Notes: a model not told the origin generated them from the letters alone. A stretch of DNA of 7,440 nt from an uncultured Bacilli bacterium (GCA_934163035.1 CAKPJX010000032.1:1-7440); one strand, 5' to 3'; counted from the first letter of the stretch, positions 1 to 5,960 are shown. Numbers and translations are program-made.

Positions 1-191
1 CGATCGGTACTATGCCGAATTGCTTCACTATCTTGGTCAAAGGCGAATAAAAACCCCTTTTTTATTCTAGCCAAGATGCAACTACTGTGTCCTCCATAAC
101 CTAGTGTTGAGTCAACTATAATACTATCGTCTTTTAAATTTAATAAGGAAATAGCTTCATCTAGCATTACACTTATATGTTTTTCCGTCAT
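1..191 (-). CDS. rsmH: 16S rRNA (cytosine1402-N4)-methyltransferase RsmH, N-terminal part
   Basis: The first 63 codons of RsmH (MraW) can be read before the gene runs off the left edge. The product begins MTEKHISVMLDEAISLLNL and continues with the SAM-binding motif region DSTLGYGGHS (about residues 27-36) and then AFDQDSEAI (about 49-57), matching the family pattern of a VDaTLGxGGHS glycine-rich loop followed by an acidic DQD motif. RsmH N4-methylates C1402 in the P site of 16S rRNA. The ATG overlaps the mraZ stop codon as ATGA (4 nt), so translation is probably coupled. mraZ-rsmH is the conserved head of the dcw (division and cell wall) cluster, so ftsL, a penicillin-binding protein and mur genes would be expected to the left. 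The methyltransferase core beyond residue 63 is not in the window. Confidence 0.95.
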   Translation of the reverse strand, partial: MTEKHISVMLDEAISLLNLKDDSIIVDSTLGYGGHSSCILARIKKGFLFAFDQDSEAIRHSTD

Positions 192-625
192 ATACTCACA
201 CTCTCATCAAATAAATTTTCGGCTATGTCCGACATGCTGTCTCTAGCAGAATTCAAAAAGTCAGACCAAGCATTTTTAGACCAAATTTCTAGTCTGTCAC
301 CTGTTCCTATAGTTACGCACTCCTTTTCAAGATTGGCGTATGAAACTAATGGTTGGGCGATATTAACACGTCCTTGCTTATCAAATTCTACCTCACTAGC
401 AGCTGATAGAAAGAAACGAACAAATTGTCTCGCATCTTTTTTGGTAAATGGAAGAGTTTCTAATTTGTTTACAATTTTTTGCCATGATTCAATAGAATAA
501 ACAAAAAGACAATTTTCAATTCCTTTAGTAATAATAAATTTATCGCCTAGTTCTTCTCGAAACTTAGCAGGAATTATTAATCTGTTCTTTTCATCAATAG
601 AATGATGGTATTCACCTATAAACAT
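188..625 (-). CDS. mraZ: Transcriptional regulator MraZ
   Basis: A 145-aa MraZ, the usual family length. MraZ is a ring-forming DNA-binding protein with two AbrB-like half-domains that autoregulates the dcw operon. Both hallmark DxxxR motifs are visible: D11-R15 in SIDEKNRLIIPAKF and D82-R86 in EFDKQGRVNI. I start it at the ATG at 625 (MFIGEYHHSID), as is typical of the family. A longer open frame reaches an upstream TTG at 649, but those codons coincide with the MraZ boxes and the Shine-Dalgarno, so they are leader and not protein. The SD is the GGGGG run at 631-635, about 5 nt before the ATG. The gene overlaps rsmH downstream by 4 nt. It is preceded by its own promoter and operator (separate entries), so it very likely represses or tunes its own transcription. 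Confidence 0.96.
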   Translation of the reverse strand: MFIGEYHHSIDEKNRLIIPAKFREELGDKFIITKGIENCLFVYSIESWQKIVNKLETLPFTKKDARQFVRFFLSAASEVEFDKQGRVNIAQPLVSYANLEKECVTIGTGDRLEIWSKNAWSDFLNSARDSMSDIAENLFDESVSI

Positions 626-633
626 ATTATCCC

Positions 634-657
634 CCACTTTTCTCCACAATCAACCAC
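634..657 (-). promoter_or_regulatory. MraZ operator: three GTGG boxes at 10-bp period
   Basis: On the minus strand GTGG occurs three times with exact 10-bp spacing (plus-strand CCAC at 634-637, 644-647 and 654-657), with spacers TTGATT and AGAAAA. Helically phased TGG-containing boxes are the known MraZ binding pattern in several bacteria. Here they lie between the predicted transcription start and the mraZ ATG, and the box nearest the gene merges with the GGGGG Shine-Dalgarno. Autoregulation is inferred from this layout. Confidence 0.85.
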
Positions 658-668
658 TGCTTAACTAT

Positions 669-697
669 ATAGTACTCAAATTAGATACATTTGTAAA
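669..697 (-). promoter_or_regulatory. Promoter of mraZ-rsmH
   Basis: On the minus strand, -35 TTTACA (692-697) and -10 TACTAT (669-674) are separated by 17 bp. The predicted start is near 662, giving a leader of roughly 37 nt that carries the three MraZ boxes. This is a good SigA-type match (5/6 and 4/6). Confidence 0.7.
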
Positions 698-744
698 TTG
701 TTATCATTAAATTTTTTTAAGTTTTTCTAAAATTTTACGTAAAC

Positions 745-779
745 TAAAAACAGAAATCAATAACTAATTTCTGTTTTTA
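745..779 (-). terminator. Intrinsic terminator after the pentapeptide-repeat gene
   Basis: A perfect 13-bp inverted repeat (arms 745-757 and 767-779, 9-nt loop) has a core of ACAGAAAT/ATTTCTGT and A/T-rich flanks that supply a U-run. It begins 1 nt after the stop codon of the minus-strand gene at 781-1440. Because the arms are A5/T5-flanked, it could work from either strand. It separates that transcription unit from the mraZ promoter. Confidence 0.85.
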
Positions 780-780
780 A

Positions 781-1440
781 TTATATTTTTCTTTTTCTAA
801 ACAAGCTTTTTATATTAACCTTTTGTTTATTTGATGGTGGTTCTCTTTTTGCAAAATCTATATCTACCATGAGTTCATCAACTGGATTATTAAACTCCGT
901 ATCAAAATTTATTGAAATAGTTCTCTTTCTAGGAGGTAATTCAGTATATGATCCTGTAAAAATGGCACCTTCTGTTTTAACATCATCAAGCAAGTCTATA
1001 AAGCAAACATCTTTATATATAGAGTTTTCTAGGTTTCTATCTTGAACTTTGCATGGAGCTATTCTAGCATTTTTAGAACCCGTGAAATCGGTATTAGTTA
1101 TTCTAACATTATCAAATGTTCCTATAAATGTTACGCCTTTGCATTTAGCATGTTCAAGTGATCTTTTGTATATTGATTGTGGATCAATTTTAACGCCTGT
1201 TAATCTTTCAAAATTAAAACCAATACAATTAAAATGAGAGAAATCAATACCATTAAAATCAATTTTTTCAATATACTTTTCAAAATCTGGATGAAACTCC
1301 TTTTTACCATTTTTATATCTAAAGATTAAGGTGCTTAACACTTGTTTAGGGCACGATATTTCCGATAAATTTAAAATTGTTCCATCTTCTAATTTTGATA
1401 GTTTGCTTATAACTTTTTCTTTTAGATCAATCGTTTCCAT
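781..1440 (-). CDS. Degenerate pentapeptide-repeat-like protein
   Basis: A 219-aa protein with no signal peptide or membrane segment. From about residue 58 to 165 it reads like a right-handed beta-helix of degenerate pentapeptide repeats, with motifs such as IDFNGIDFSHFN, NTDFTGS and AIFTGS carrying F/L at every fifth position. Residues 84-125 and 126-167 are a tandem duplication of 42 residues with 15 identical positions and no gap; each copy ends in FTGS. The N-terminal ~55 residues may form a cap, and the C-terminal tail (170-219) is basic (SLFRKRKI at the end). Such proteins are common in Firmicutes and mostly of unknown function; a few mimic DNA and protect gyrase, but nothing here shows that role. 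The ATG at 1440 has a strong SD (AGAGGTG) at 6 nt. No clear promoter is seen directly upstream, so it may be read through from thrS. It ends at the terminator at 745-779. Confidence 0.8.
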   Translation of the reverse strand: METIDLKEKVISKLSKLEDGTILNLSEISCPKQVLSTLIFRYKNGKKEFHPDFEKYIEKIDFNGIDFSHFNCIGFNFERLTGVKIDPQSIYKRSLEHAKCKGVTFIGTFDNVRITNTDFTGSKNARIAPCKVQDRNLENSIYKDVCFIDLLDDVKTEGAIFTGSYTELPPRKRTISINFDTEFNNPVDELMVDIDFAKREPPSNKQKVNIKSLFRKRKI

Positions 1441-1495
1441 TTTATCACCTCTAAAGTAAGAACTTATTTTGCTTTTTTAAAGATTATTTTGGCTT

Positions 1496-1627
1496 TTAGT
1501 TACTATTGCTTTGTCTTAATTTTTCTTCTATATACTTGAAATTTTAGAGATAATAACGCAAAACTTTTAACAATCGGTATTTTTTCACTTTATCTATAAA
1601 AGCTGTTCTTAGTTTTGAAATACTCAT
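1496..1627 (-). pseudogene. Tiny basic ORF, or interrupted 43-codon gene, between thrS and the pentapeptide gene
   Basis: An ATG at 1627 has an AAGAGAG Shine-Dalgarno (1633-1639) at 5-nt spacing and opens a 27-codon ORF (MSISKLRTAFIDKVKKYRLL then KVLRYYL), closed by TAA at 1544-1546. The same frame continues after that stop with 15 sense codons (NFKYIEEKLRQSNSN) to a second TAA at 1496-1498. The continuation is as lysine/glutamate-rich and protein-like as the first part, so either a real 27-aa basic peptide is made or a 43-aa gene has been broken by a nonsense mutation. I do not recognise it. It lies 24 nt beyond the thrS stop on the same strand, with no terminator seen between, so it is probably cotranscribed with thrS. 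Confidence 0.35.
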
Positions 1628-1650
1628 AGTAACTCTCTTAATTTATTATA

Positions 1651-3414
1651 CTATTTTCTTAATGCTTTAGTTCTTATTTCTTGTTTTATCATTGATAAGA
1701 AGTCTTCTTTTGATAATGTAGTTGTATTTTTTTGACCAAACAGACGATAACTAACTGTCTTATTTTCTTTTTCTTGATCACCTAAAATTAGTGTGTATGG
1801 TACTTTTTCTGTTTGGGCTTCTCTTAGTCTATATCCTAATTTTTCATTACGATTATCAAGTTCTGCTCTAACATCGTTTTCCTTTAATAGATTTGTTATT
1901 TCTTCTCCATACTCGCTATGTAATTCTGGATTTACAGGAATTACTTTTACTTGTGTTGGAGATAGCCAAGTTGGTAGAGCTCCTTTTGTTTCTTCTAAGA
2001 TATAAGCCATGAATCTATCTAGAGAACCAAGAATTGCTCTATGAAGAACTACTGGAGTTTTCTTCTCACCGTCTTTATCAACATATTTCAAGTCAAATTT
2101 TGCCGGTAGACAGAAATCTAATTGACAAGTTGATAAAGTATATTCATTTCCAACGGCAGGTGTAACATTTACGTCTAGTTTTGGACCATAGAATGCCGCT
2201 TCTCCAATTTCTTCAGTATACTCAATACCTAACTCATTTAAAACTTCTCTTAACTCATTTTCTGCCTTATCCCACATTTCATCATCTGGATGATATTTTT
2301 CTTTATCTTCTGGATCTCTTAATGATAAGACACAGCGATAATTTGTAATGTCAAAATCTTTATAAACGTCAAATATTAAATCTACAACATTTTTAAATTC
2401 TGATTTTATTTGTTCTGGTGTTACAAATAAGTGAGCATCATTTTGGCAAAAATGTCTTCCTCTTTCAATTCCTTTTAAAGCACCGGATGCTTCATATCTA
2501 AAGTCATGAGCCACCTCACCAATTCTAATTGGCAAATCTTTATATGAATGAAGCTTATTGGCATAAATCATCATATGATGGGGGCAGTTCATTGGTCTTA
2601 AAACAAATGCCTCACCATCGACTTCCATAGCTGGAAACATATTTTCTTTATAGTGATCCCAGTGCCCTGATGTTTTATATAGTTCTACATTCCCAACACA
2701 TGGAGTTAATACATGTTGATATCCTAGTTTTTTCTCTTTATTCTTGATATAATTTTCTAATTGTTCCCAAATTATATAACCATTTGGTAAAAACATTGGA
2801 AGACCACGTCCAACTAAGTCATCAGTCATAAAGATCTCTAATTCTTTACCTATTTTTCTATGATCACGATTCTTACAATCTTCTAAGTATTCAAGATGTT
2901 TTGTTAAATCCTCTTCATTTTCAAAACAAATACCATAAATACGTTGAAGCATTTTGTTTTTAGGATCACCTTTCCAGTAAGCACCTGATACTTTTAGAAG
3001 TTTAAAATGTTTTAGTGTCTTTACTGTTTCTAGATGTGGTCCACGGCAAAGGTCAGTAAAATCACCTTGGCTATAACAAGATATTGTTACTTCATTTTCA
3101 TCCATACGACTAATTAAATCTATTTTATATGGATCATTTTTAAACTTTTCTAAAGCCTCTTTTTTTGATAGTTCATGTCGAACTATTCTTTTACCATCTT
3201 TAGCTATTTTTTTCATTTCTTTTTCAATAGCTGGAAGATCTTCTTCTGTTAACGTTTTATCACCTAAATCAATATCGTAATAAAAGCCATCTTCTATTAC
3301 TGGTCCTACCCAGAATAGTGCATTTGGATATAGATGTTTTACTGCTTGTGCTAAAAGGTGGGCACATGAGTGATTCATTATACTTAATTTTTCATTTTCC
3401 TTTATATTTATCAT
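1651..3414 (-). CDS. thrS: Threonine--tRNA ligase, TGS-less form
   Basis: A 587-aa class II threonyl-tRNA synthetase that charges tRNA-Thr in the cytosol. It begins directly in the N2 editing domain, without the ~60-residue N-terminal TGS domain of the ~640-aa enzymes; Mollicutes have a similarly shortened form. Editing-site residues are present: HxxxH at H15/H19 and C123/H127 in DLCRGPHL. In the catalytic core, motif 2 is FRYEASGALKGIERGRHF (305-322), the zinc ligands are C277 (MNCPHH), H328 and H458 (VLHRAILGS), and motif 3 is GSLDRF with R467. Residues from about 487 form the anticodon-binding domain. All key residues are intact, so it should be active. The start at 3414 is fixed by an AGGAGG site 8 nt upstream, inside the last codons of the preceding gene, and overlaps that gene's stop as ATGA. 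Expression is controlled by the T-box leader upstream. Confidence 0.97.
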   Translation of the reverse strand: MINIKENEKLSIMNHSCAHLLAQAVKHLYPNALFWVGPVIEDGFYYDIDLGDKTLTEEDLPAIEKEMKKIAKDGKRIVRHELSKKEALEKFKNDPYKIDLISRMDENEVTISCYSQGDFTDLCRGPHLETVKTLKHFKLLKVSGAYWKGDPKNKMLQRIYGICFENEEDLTKHLEYLEDCKNRDHRKIGKELEIFMTDDLVGRGLPMFLPNGYIIWEQLENYIKNKEKKLGYQHVLTPCVGNVELYKTSGHWDHYKENMFPAMEVDGEAFVLRPMNCPHHMMIYANKLHSYKDLPIRIGEVAHDFRYEASGALKGIERGRHFCQNDAHLFVTPEQIKSEFKNVVDLIFDVYKDFDITNYRCVLSLRDPEDKEKYHPDDEMWDKAENELREVLNELGIEYTEEIGEAAFYGPKLDVNVTPAVGNEYTLSTCQLDFCLPAKFDLKYVDKDGEKKTPVVLHRAILGSLDRFMAYILEETKGALPTWLSPTQVKVIPVNPELHSEYGEEITNLLKENDVRAELDNRNEKLGYRLREAQTEKVPYTLILGDQEKENKTVSYRLFGQKNTTTLSKEDFLSMIKQEIRTKALRK

Positions 3415-3926
3415 TCTTCATTCCTCCTAAATTGATAAATTTTTGTTTCTTTTATTTTTCTTTTTCCATCGTTGTTATTTTCTGGTGTGCTAAATAATTT
3501 TCCTATCTTTCCATCGTAGAAAGCCATTTCCTCTTTTCCTTCAAATTCATTTAGGTATTTTTCTAATAATTCACAGTATTTTTCCTCAGCCATTATTCTT
3601 ATATTCTCATCTGGTGAAGCTATTAAAATATTGGCTGCACCAATTGACATAAGATTGTTAAAATACCATTCTGGTAGAGTTTTATTATTTGTCTTAGTAC
3701 CTACTCTAATATCCATACTATATCTTTTTGCTACAGATATCTCTAGTAATTCTTTTAATTCGGAATTTGTTTCTACTTTTAATCTTTCAAGTTGTGTATC
3801 TAATGGTAACTGTAATAATTTTTCACTTAATATAATTCTTAATTCTTCATCAGTATGACCATTATGTTGGCGAAATATTTGCATAACAGCCCATATATTC
3901 ATACTTGCTAATTTTGGAATATCCAT
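3411..3926 (-). CDS. Uncharacterised 171-aa protein, first gene of the T-box-controlled thrS operon
   Basis: I do not recognise this family. The product is soluble (no signal peptide or membrane segment). It is helix-rich with many Leu/Glu/Lys, e.g. EELRIILSEKLLQLPLDTQL (28-47), and has a conserved-looking middle around LPEWYFNNLMSIGAANILIA (84-103). An acidic amphipathic helix follows at about 111-130. The tail after residue ~147 (NNNDGKRKIKETKI...) is basic and probably flexible. The ATG at 3926 follows a GGGGGTGA Shine-Dalgarno 4-5 nt away, itself only about 14 nt after the T-box terminator U-run. The stop overlaps the thrS start by 4 nt, and its last codons (RRNEE) encode the thrS Shine-Dalgarno, so the two are translationally coupled and share the threonine-starvation response. 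A role tied to translation or amino-acid stress is inference from context only. Confidence 0.85.
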   Translation of the reverse strand: MDIPKLASMNIWAVMQIFRQHNGHTDEELRIILSEKLLQLPLDTQLERLKVETNSELKELLEISVAKRYSMDIRVGTKTNNKTLPEWYFNNLMSIGAANILIASPDENIRIMAEEKYCELLEKYLNEFEGKEEMAFYDGKIGKLFSTPENNNDGKRKIKETKIYQFRRNEE

Positions 3927-3951
3927 TTTATCACCCCCAAAAAAGATAAAT

Positions 3952-3975
3952 AAAAAACCTGTGATTTCTCACAGG
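3952..3975 (-). terminator. T-box regulated intrinsic terminator
   Basis: On the minus strand, CCTGTGA (3969-3975), a GAAA tetraloop and TCACAGG (3958-3964) form a perfect 7-bp stem followed directly by six U (3952-3957). Its 5' arm overlaps the 3' strand of the T-box antiterminator. It also serves as the only visible terminator for transcripts coming from the M23 peptidase gene upstream. Confidence 0.93.
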
Positions 3976-4161
3976 AGTATATTATAATACGGTACCATCC
4001 TTATTATTTTAACTTAATTTTGATAACGGCTGGGCCGGAATTACTTTTCATAATTCTACTCTAAAGGTAGTAATATTGTTAGCAGTCTATTCGTTTACAC
4101 CTACCACGAACTCTCTTCAAAGTCTAACTTAACATATCGTATCCTTTGTCAACGTATTTCG
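3952..4161 (-). promoter_or_regulatory. T-box riboswitch leader (threonyl-tRNA sensing)
   Basis: A complete T-box leader read on the minus strand. Stem I is closed by AAAGG (4143-4147) with CCTTT (4063-4067). Its distal part shows the AGAGAG bulge (4111-4116), TTCGT/ACGAA helix arms (4106-4110, 4090-4094) and a GGTG element (4098-4101). Two small hairpins follow: GAATTA/TAATTC (4038-4056) and CGGC-CCA-GCCG (4027-4037). The conserved T-box AGGATGGTACCG sits at 3990-4001. The antiterminator is AGGA (3998-4001) with TCCT (3973-3976), and GTAT (3987-3990) with ATAC (3977-3980), around the TGGTACC bulge; the TGGT would pair with an ACCA tRNA end. TCCT is shared with the terminator stem, so the two folds exclude each other. 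Specifier candidates are ACT (4084-4086) or ACA (4077-4079), both threonine codons; I cannot decide which by eye. Uncharged tRNA-Thr should switch on the downstream pair of genes. Confidence 0.93.
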
Positions 4162-4167
4162 TATATT

Positions 4168-4196
4168 AATATAGCACTTTTTTCTATTTTTGGCAA
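4168..4196 (-). promoter_or_regulatory. Promoter of the T-box/thrS operon
   Basis: On the minus strand, -35 TTGCCA (4191-4196) and an extended -10 TGC-TATATT (hexamer 4168-4173) have a 17-bp spacer. The predicted start is near 4161, just ahead of T-box stem I. The -35 begins 2 bp after the stop codon of the upstream peptidase gene. Confidence 0.8.
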
Positions 4197-4198
4197 TA

Positions 4199-4957
4199 CT
4201 ATCTTGACCACCAAAATCCTGGAACATCCATAAGCGATCTTAAGCCATAAAAGCCTCTTAAATAGCTAGATTTTATATATCTATGAAAATCACCTAAATA
4301 ACGACAGTTAGTATCATTAGGATCGAAAGCGGCACAATCAACCACTGACACATGTAAGTGTACGCCTGTTGCATATCCTGTCATTCCCATTTGTCCAAGT
4401 GGCGTGTCCGTAGTTACTTGCTGACCTACGTATATTCCTGGAGCATAACTTGAAAAGTGTACGTATAGTGAAGTGTAACTTTTCCCATCAATGTTATGAT
4501 AAACAGTTATGGTGTATCCACCAGCCGAATCGGTATATATACTAGTAATTATACCATCTGCTACGGGATATATTGTTTCTGCAGTTCTTCTTGCACTACC
4601 TATATCTAGTGCGTTATGTTCATATGAAGGGGCTTGTGTTATATATCCTTGTTCAACAGGAAGACGCCACTTTATAACAGGAGTCTGCTCTTCTTTTACT
4701 GTTTTTTCTAAGTTAACAGGAGTTGCGGTCGAGGTATTTTCAATCTTTTTTAAATTAGTAAATAAACTTATATTGGCATTAGCACTTTTTTCTGGAGTTG
4801 TTGTTTTAGACATACTTTTAGTATTTACGTTTTTATAAGACGTTGCGTTTAAAGTATTCAAACTTGACATTTCTTTGGCCACTCCTATGTTTAATGAGGC
4901 TAGAATTATAGCAATACAAATTAAAGTAAATCTTTTTTTATCAACTCTTTTTATCAC
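4199..4957 (-). CDS. M23 family (LytM-type) metallopeptidase, membrane-anchored or secreted
   Basis: A 252-aa protein. A short basic N-terminus (MIKRVDKKRF) and one hydrophobic segment (about 11-27) act as signal peptide or anchor. A low-complexity Ser/Thr/Asn/Lys linker (about 30-92) follows, then an M23 domain (about 97-210). The metal-binding pattern is complete: HNALD gives H114 and D118, YVHF gives H167, and the closing VHLH gives H200 and H202. By analogy with LytM, H114, D118 and H202 bind zinc and H167/H200 are catalytic, so it should be an active cell-wall endopeptidase cutting peptide cross-links outside the membrane. The ~45-residue tail (FHRYIKSSYLRGFYG...) is not typical of the core domain. 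The start is a GTG at 4957 with GGAGGG 6 nt upstream. That SD lies in the loop of a 7-bp hairpin (separate entry). It has its own consensus promoter, overlapping the dnaI stop. Confidence 0.92.
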   Translation of the reverse strand: MIKRVDKKRFTLICIAIILASLNIGVAKEMSSLNTLNATSYKNVNTKSMSKTTTPEKSANANISLFTNLKKIENTSTATPVNLEKTVKEEQTPVIKWRLPVEQGYITQAPSYEHNALDIGSARRTAETIYPVADGIITSIYTDSAGGYTITVYHNIDGKSYTSLYVHFSSYAPGIYVGQQVTTDTPLGQMGMTGYATGVHLHVSVVDCAAFDPNDTNCRYLGDFHRYIKSSYLRGFYGLRSLMDVPGFWWSR

Positions 4958-4978
4958 ACTAATCCCTCCGAATTAGTG
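4957..4978 (-). promoter_or_regulatory. Inverted repeat around the Shine-Dalgarno and start codon of the M23 peptidase gene
   Basis: The arms CACTAAT (minus strand, 4972-4978) and ATTAGTG (4957-4963) are perfect 7-bp complements. The 8-nt loop TCGGAGGG holds the whole GGAGGG ribosome-binding site, and the 3' arm ends at the G of the GTG start codon. The predicted transcription start (about 4975-4977) falls at the first arm, so the mRNA would begin with this hairpin. It could be an RNA element that gates translation or protects the 5' end, or a DNA operator just downstream of the -10. Confidence 0.6.
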
Positions 4979-4981
4979 CCT

Positions 4982-5010
4982 ATTATAACAAAAATCCCTT
5001 ATTTTGTCAA
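4982..5010 (-). promoter_or_regulatory. Consensus promoter of the M23 peptidase gene
   Basis: Perfect TTGACA (5005-5010) and perfect TATAAT (4982-4987) with a 17-bp spacer on the minus strand. The -35 contains the TGA stop codon of dnaI. This is the strongest promoter match in the window, and the leader would be only about 20 nt. Confidence 0.9.
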
Positions 5011-5912
5011 TTTCTTTTATTTTTACTTATTAATTCTAATGAGACAGTAAGTTGCTTTATTCTTTCAACAATTCTTCTAGCTTTTAATTTGTCAACACCA
5101 CTTGAGGTTACAGATAGGGATGTTTCCAATTCCTCTATTGTTAGGTTTGAGGTAAAAAATGTTGGTAGATGACTTTCCATACGATATTGAAGAATTGGTC
5201 CCAACACTTCATCTCTTGACCAATTGCTGCAATTTTCTGCACCTATATCATCAAGAAGTAGTAAATCTGCTTTTTTAATGCAATTAAACTTGTCCTCATA
5301 ATTTGTTTGAAATGATGATTTTAGACTTCTTAAAAATTCAGGATAGTAGATAAGTACGCATTGTACATTCTTCTTAGCCATTTCATTAAAAAGAGCAGCA
5401 ATTAGATAGGTTTTTCCAGAACCAAATGATCCCGTTAAATATAGTCCCTTAGGTTTTTCTTCATTATCATAACTTTTAATAAATTCCTTAAAATACTTTA
5501 TAATCGGTAATCTAGCCTTCTCATCTTTATACATGTTTTTAAATGAGGCATCCATTATATCTTTTGGCATATCAAAAAGATCTAAGTTTCTTTTATAGGC
5601 ATCACTTTCTAGTTTGTCCATTAACTTTTTGCATCCAAAATAATTAAAAGTAATTATGTTACCGTCTTTAACAGGTGTGTAACAGTATCCCCTAACTGTG
5701 TTTTTACATTGATCTAAAGACTTACAGTTAAGACAATTCTTATGTTCTATAAAAGAGTCTTCTAAATTGGATGTATACTTTTTTAGAACACTTTCTTCTA
5801 TATGTAATGAATTTAGGTAATTATAAAATTCTTTATCACTACATGCATCCTGGAAACTGTGTTCCAAAAGAGTTTCATCAACATTATTAATAATTTTTTT
5901 TATGTTTTTCAT
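5007..5912 (-). CDS. dnaI: Primosomal helicase loader DnaI (DnaC-like AAA+ ATPase)
   Basis: A 301-aa helicase loader that would deliver the replicative helicase to origins and stalled forks. The N-terminal helicase-binding domain has a zinc-site pattern C60-x2-C63-x13-C77-x16-C94; from the known Bacillus DnaI fold (CxxC, His, Cys) the spacing matches, with Cys in place of the His. The AAA+ domain follows: Walker A GSFGSGKT (161-168), Walker B LLLLDDIGAE (217-226), sensor 1 TSN (254-256), and a basic ARRIVERI segment (278-285) with candidate Arg-finger/sensor-2 residues. Length and domain order fit DnaI (~310 aa) better than the shorter E. coli-type DnaC. Start is the ATG at 5912 after a GTGGTGG site. 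In Bacillus dnaI lies between dnaB and ytxB-ytxC-thrS; here thrS is still two genes downstream, but no dnaB is seen upstream. Confidence 0.94.
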   Translation of the reverse strand: MKNIKKIINNVDETLLEHSFQDACSDKEFYNYLNSLHIEESVLKKYTSNLEDSFIEHKNCLNCKSLDQCKNTVRGYCYTPVKDGNIITFNYFGCKKLMDKLESDAYKRNLDLFDMPKDIMDASFKNMYKDEKARLPIIKYFKEFIKSYDNEEKPKGLYLTGSFGSGKTYLIAALFNEMAKKNVQCVLIYYPEFLRSLKSSFQTNYEDKFNCIKKADLLLLDDIGAENCSNWSRDEVLGPILQYRMESHLPTFFTSNLTIEELETSLSVTSSGVDKLKARRIVERIKQLTVSLELISKNKRN

Positions 5913-5931
5913 AGTACCACCACTGATATAT

Positions 5932-5960
5932 ATTTTATATGAGTTTTTAAATTATGTCTA
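5932..5960 (-). promoter_or_regulatory. Possible dnaI promoter
   Basis: On the minus strand, TAGACA (5955-5960) and TAAAAT (5932-5937) have a 17-bp spacer and lie 20 bp before the dnaI start. It is an imperfect match in very AT-rich DNA, so chance is possible. It is plausible because no gene is fused directly upstream. Confidence 0.4.

Noticed and set aside
177..500. 107-codon plus-strand open frame opposite mraZ
   Set aside because: It lies entirely antisense to mraZ/rsmH, has no Shine-Dalgarno, and its product shows no recognisable domain; mraZ is unambiguous.
626..649. Longer mraZ start at TTG 649
   Set aside because: The extra codons coincide with the MraZ boxes and the GGGGG Shine-Dalgarno; family proteins start with MFxGEYxHSxD.
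1470..1500. Imperfect direct repeat of TTATTTTGCTTTT-like sequence before the pentapeptide gene
   Set aside because: Two loosely similar T-rich stretches in AT-rich DNA; no phasing or promoter elements support a function.
3631..3858. 75-codon plus-strand open frame
   Set aside because: It is antisense to the 171-aa gene, which has T-box control, a strong SD and coupling to thrS. The plus-strand frames at 1049-1237 and 1793-2005 are likewise shadows of the pentapeptide gene and thrS.
4509..4838. 109-codon hydrophobic plus-strand open frame
   Set aside because: It is the antisense shadow of the M23 peptidase, whose catalytic motifs are intact; its hydrophobicity comes from the reverse complement of the Ser/Thr/Asn/Lys-rich linker.
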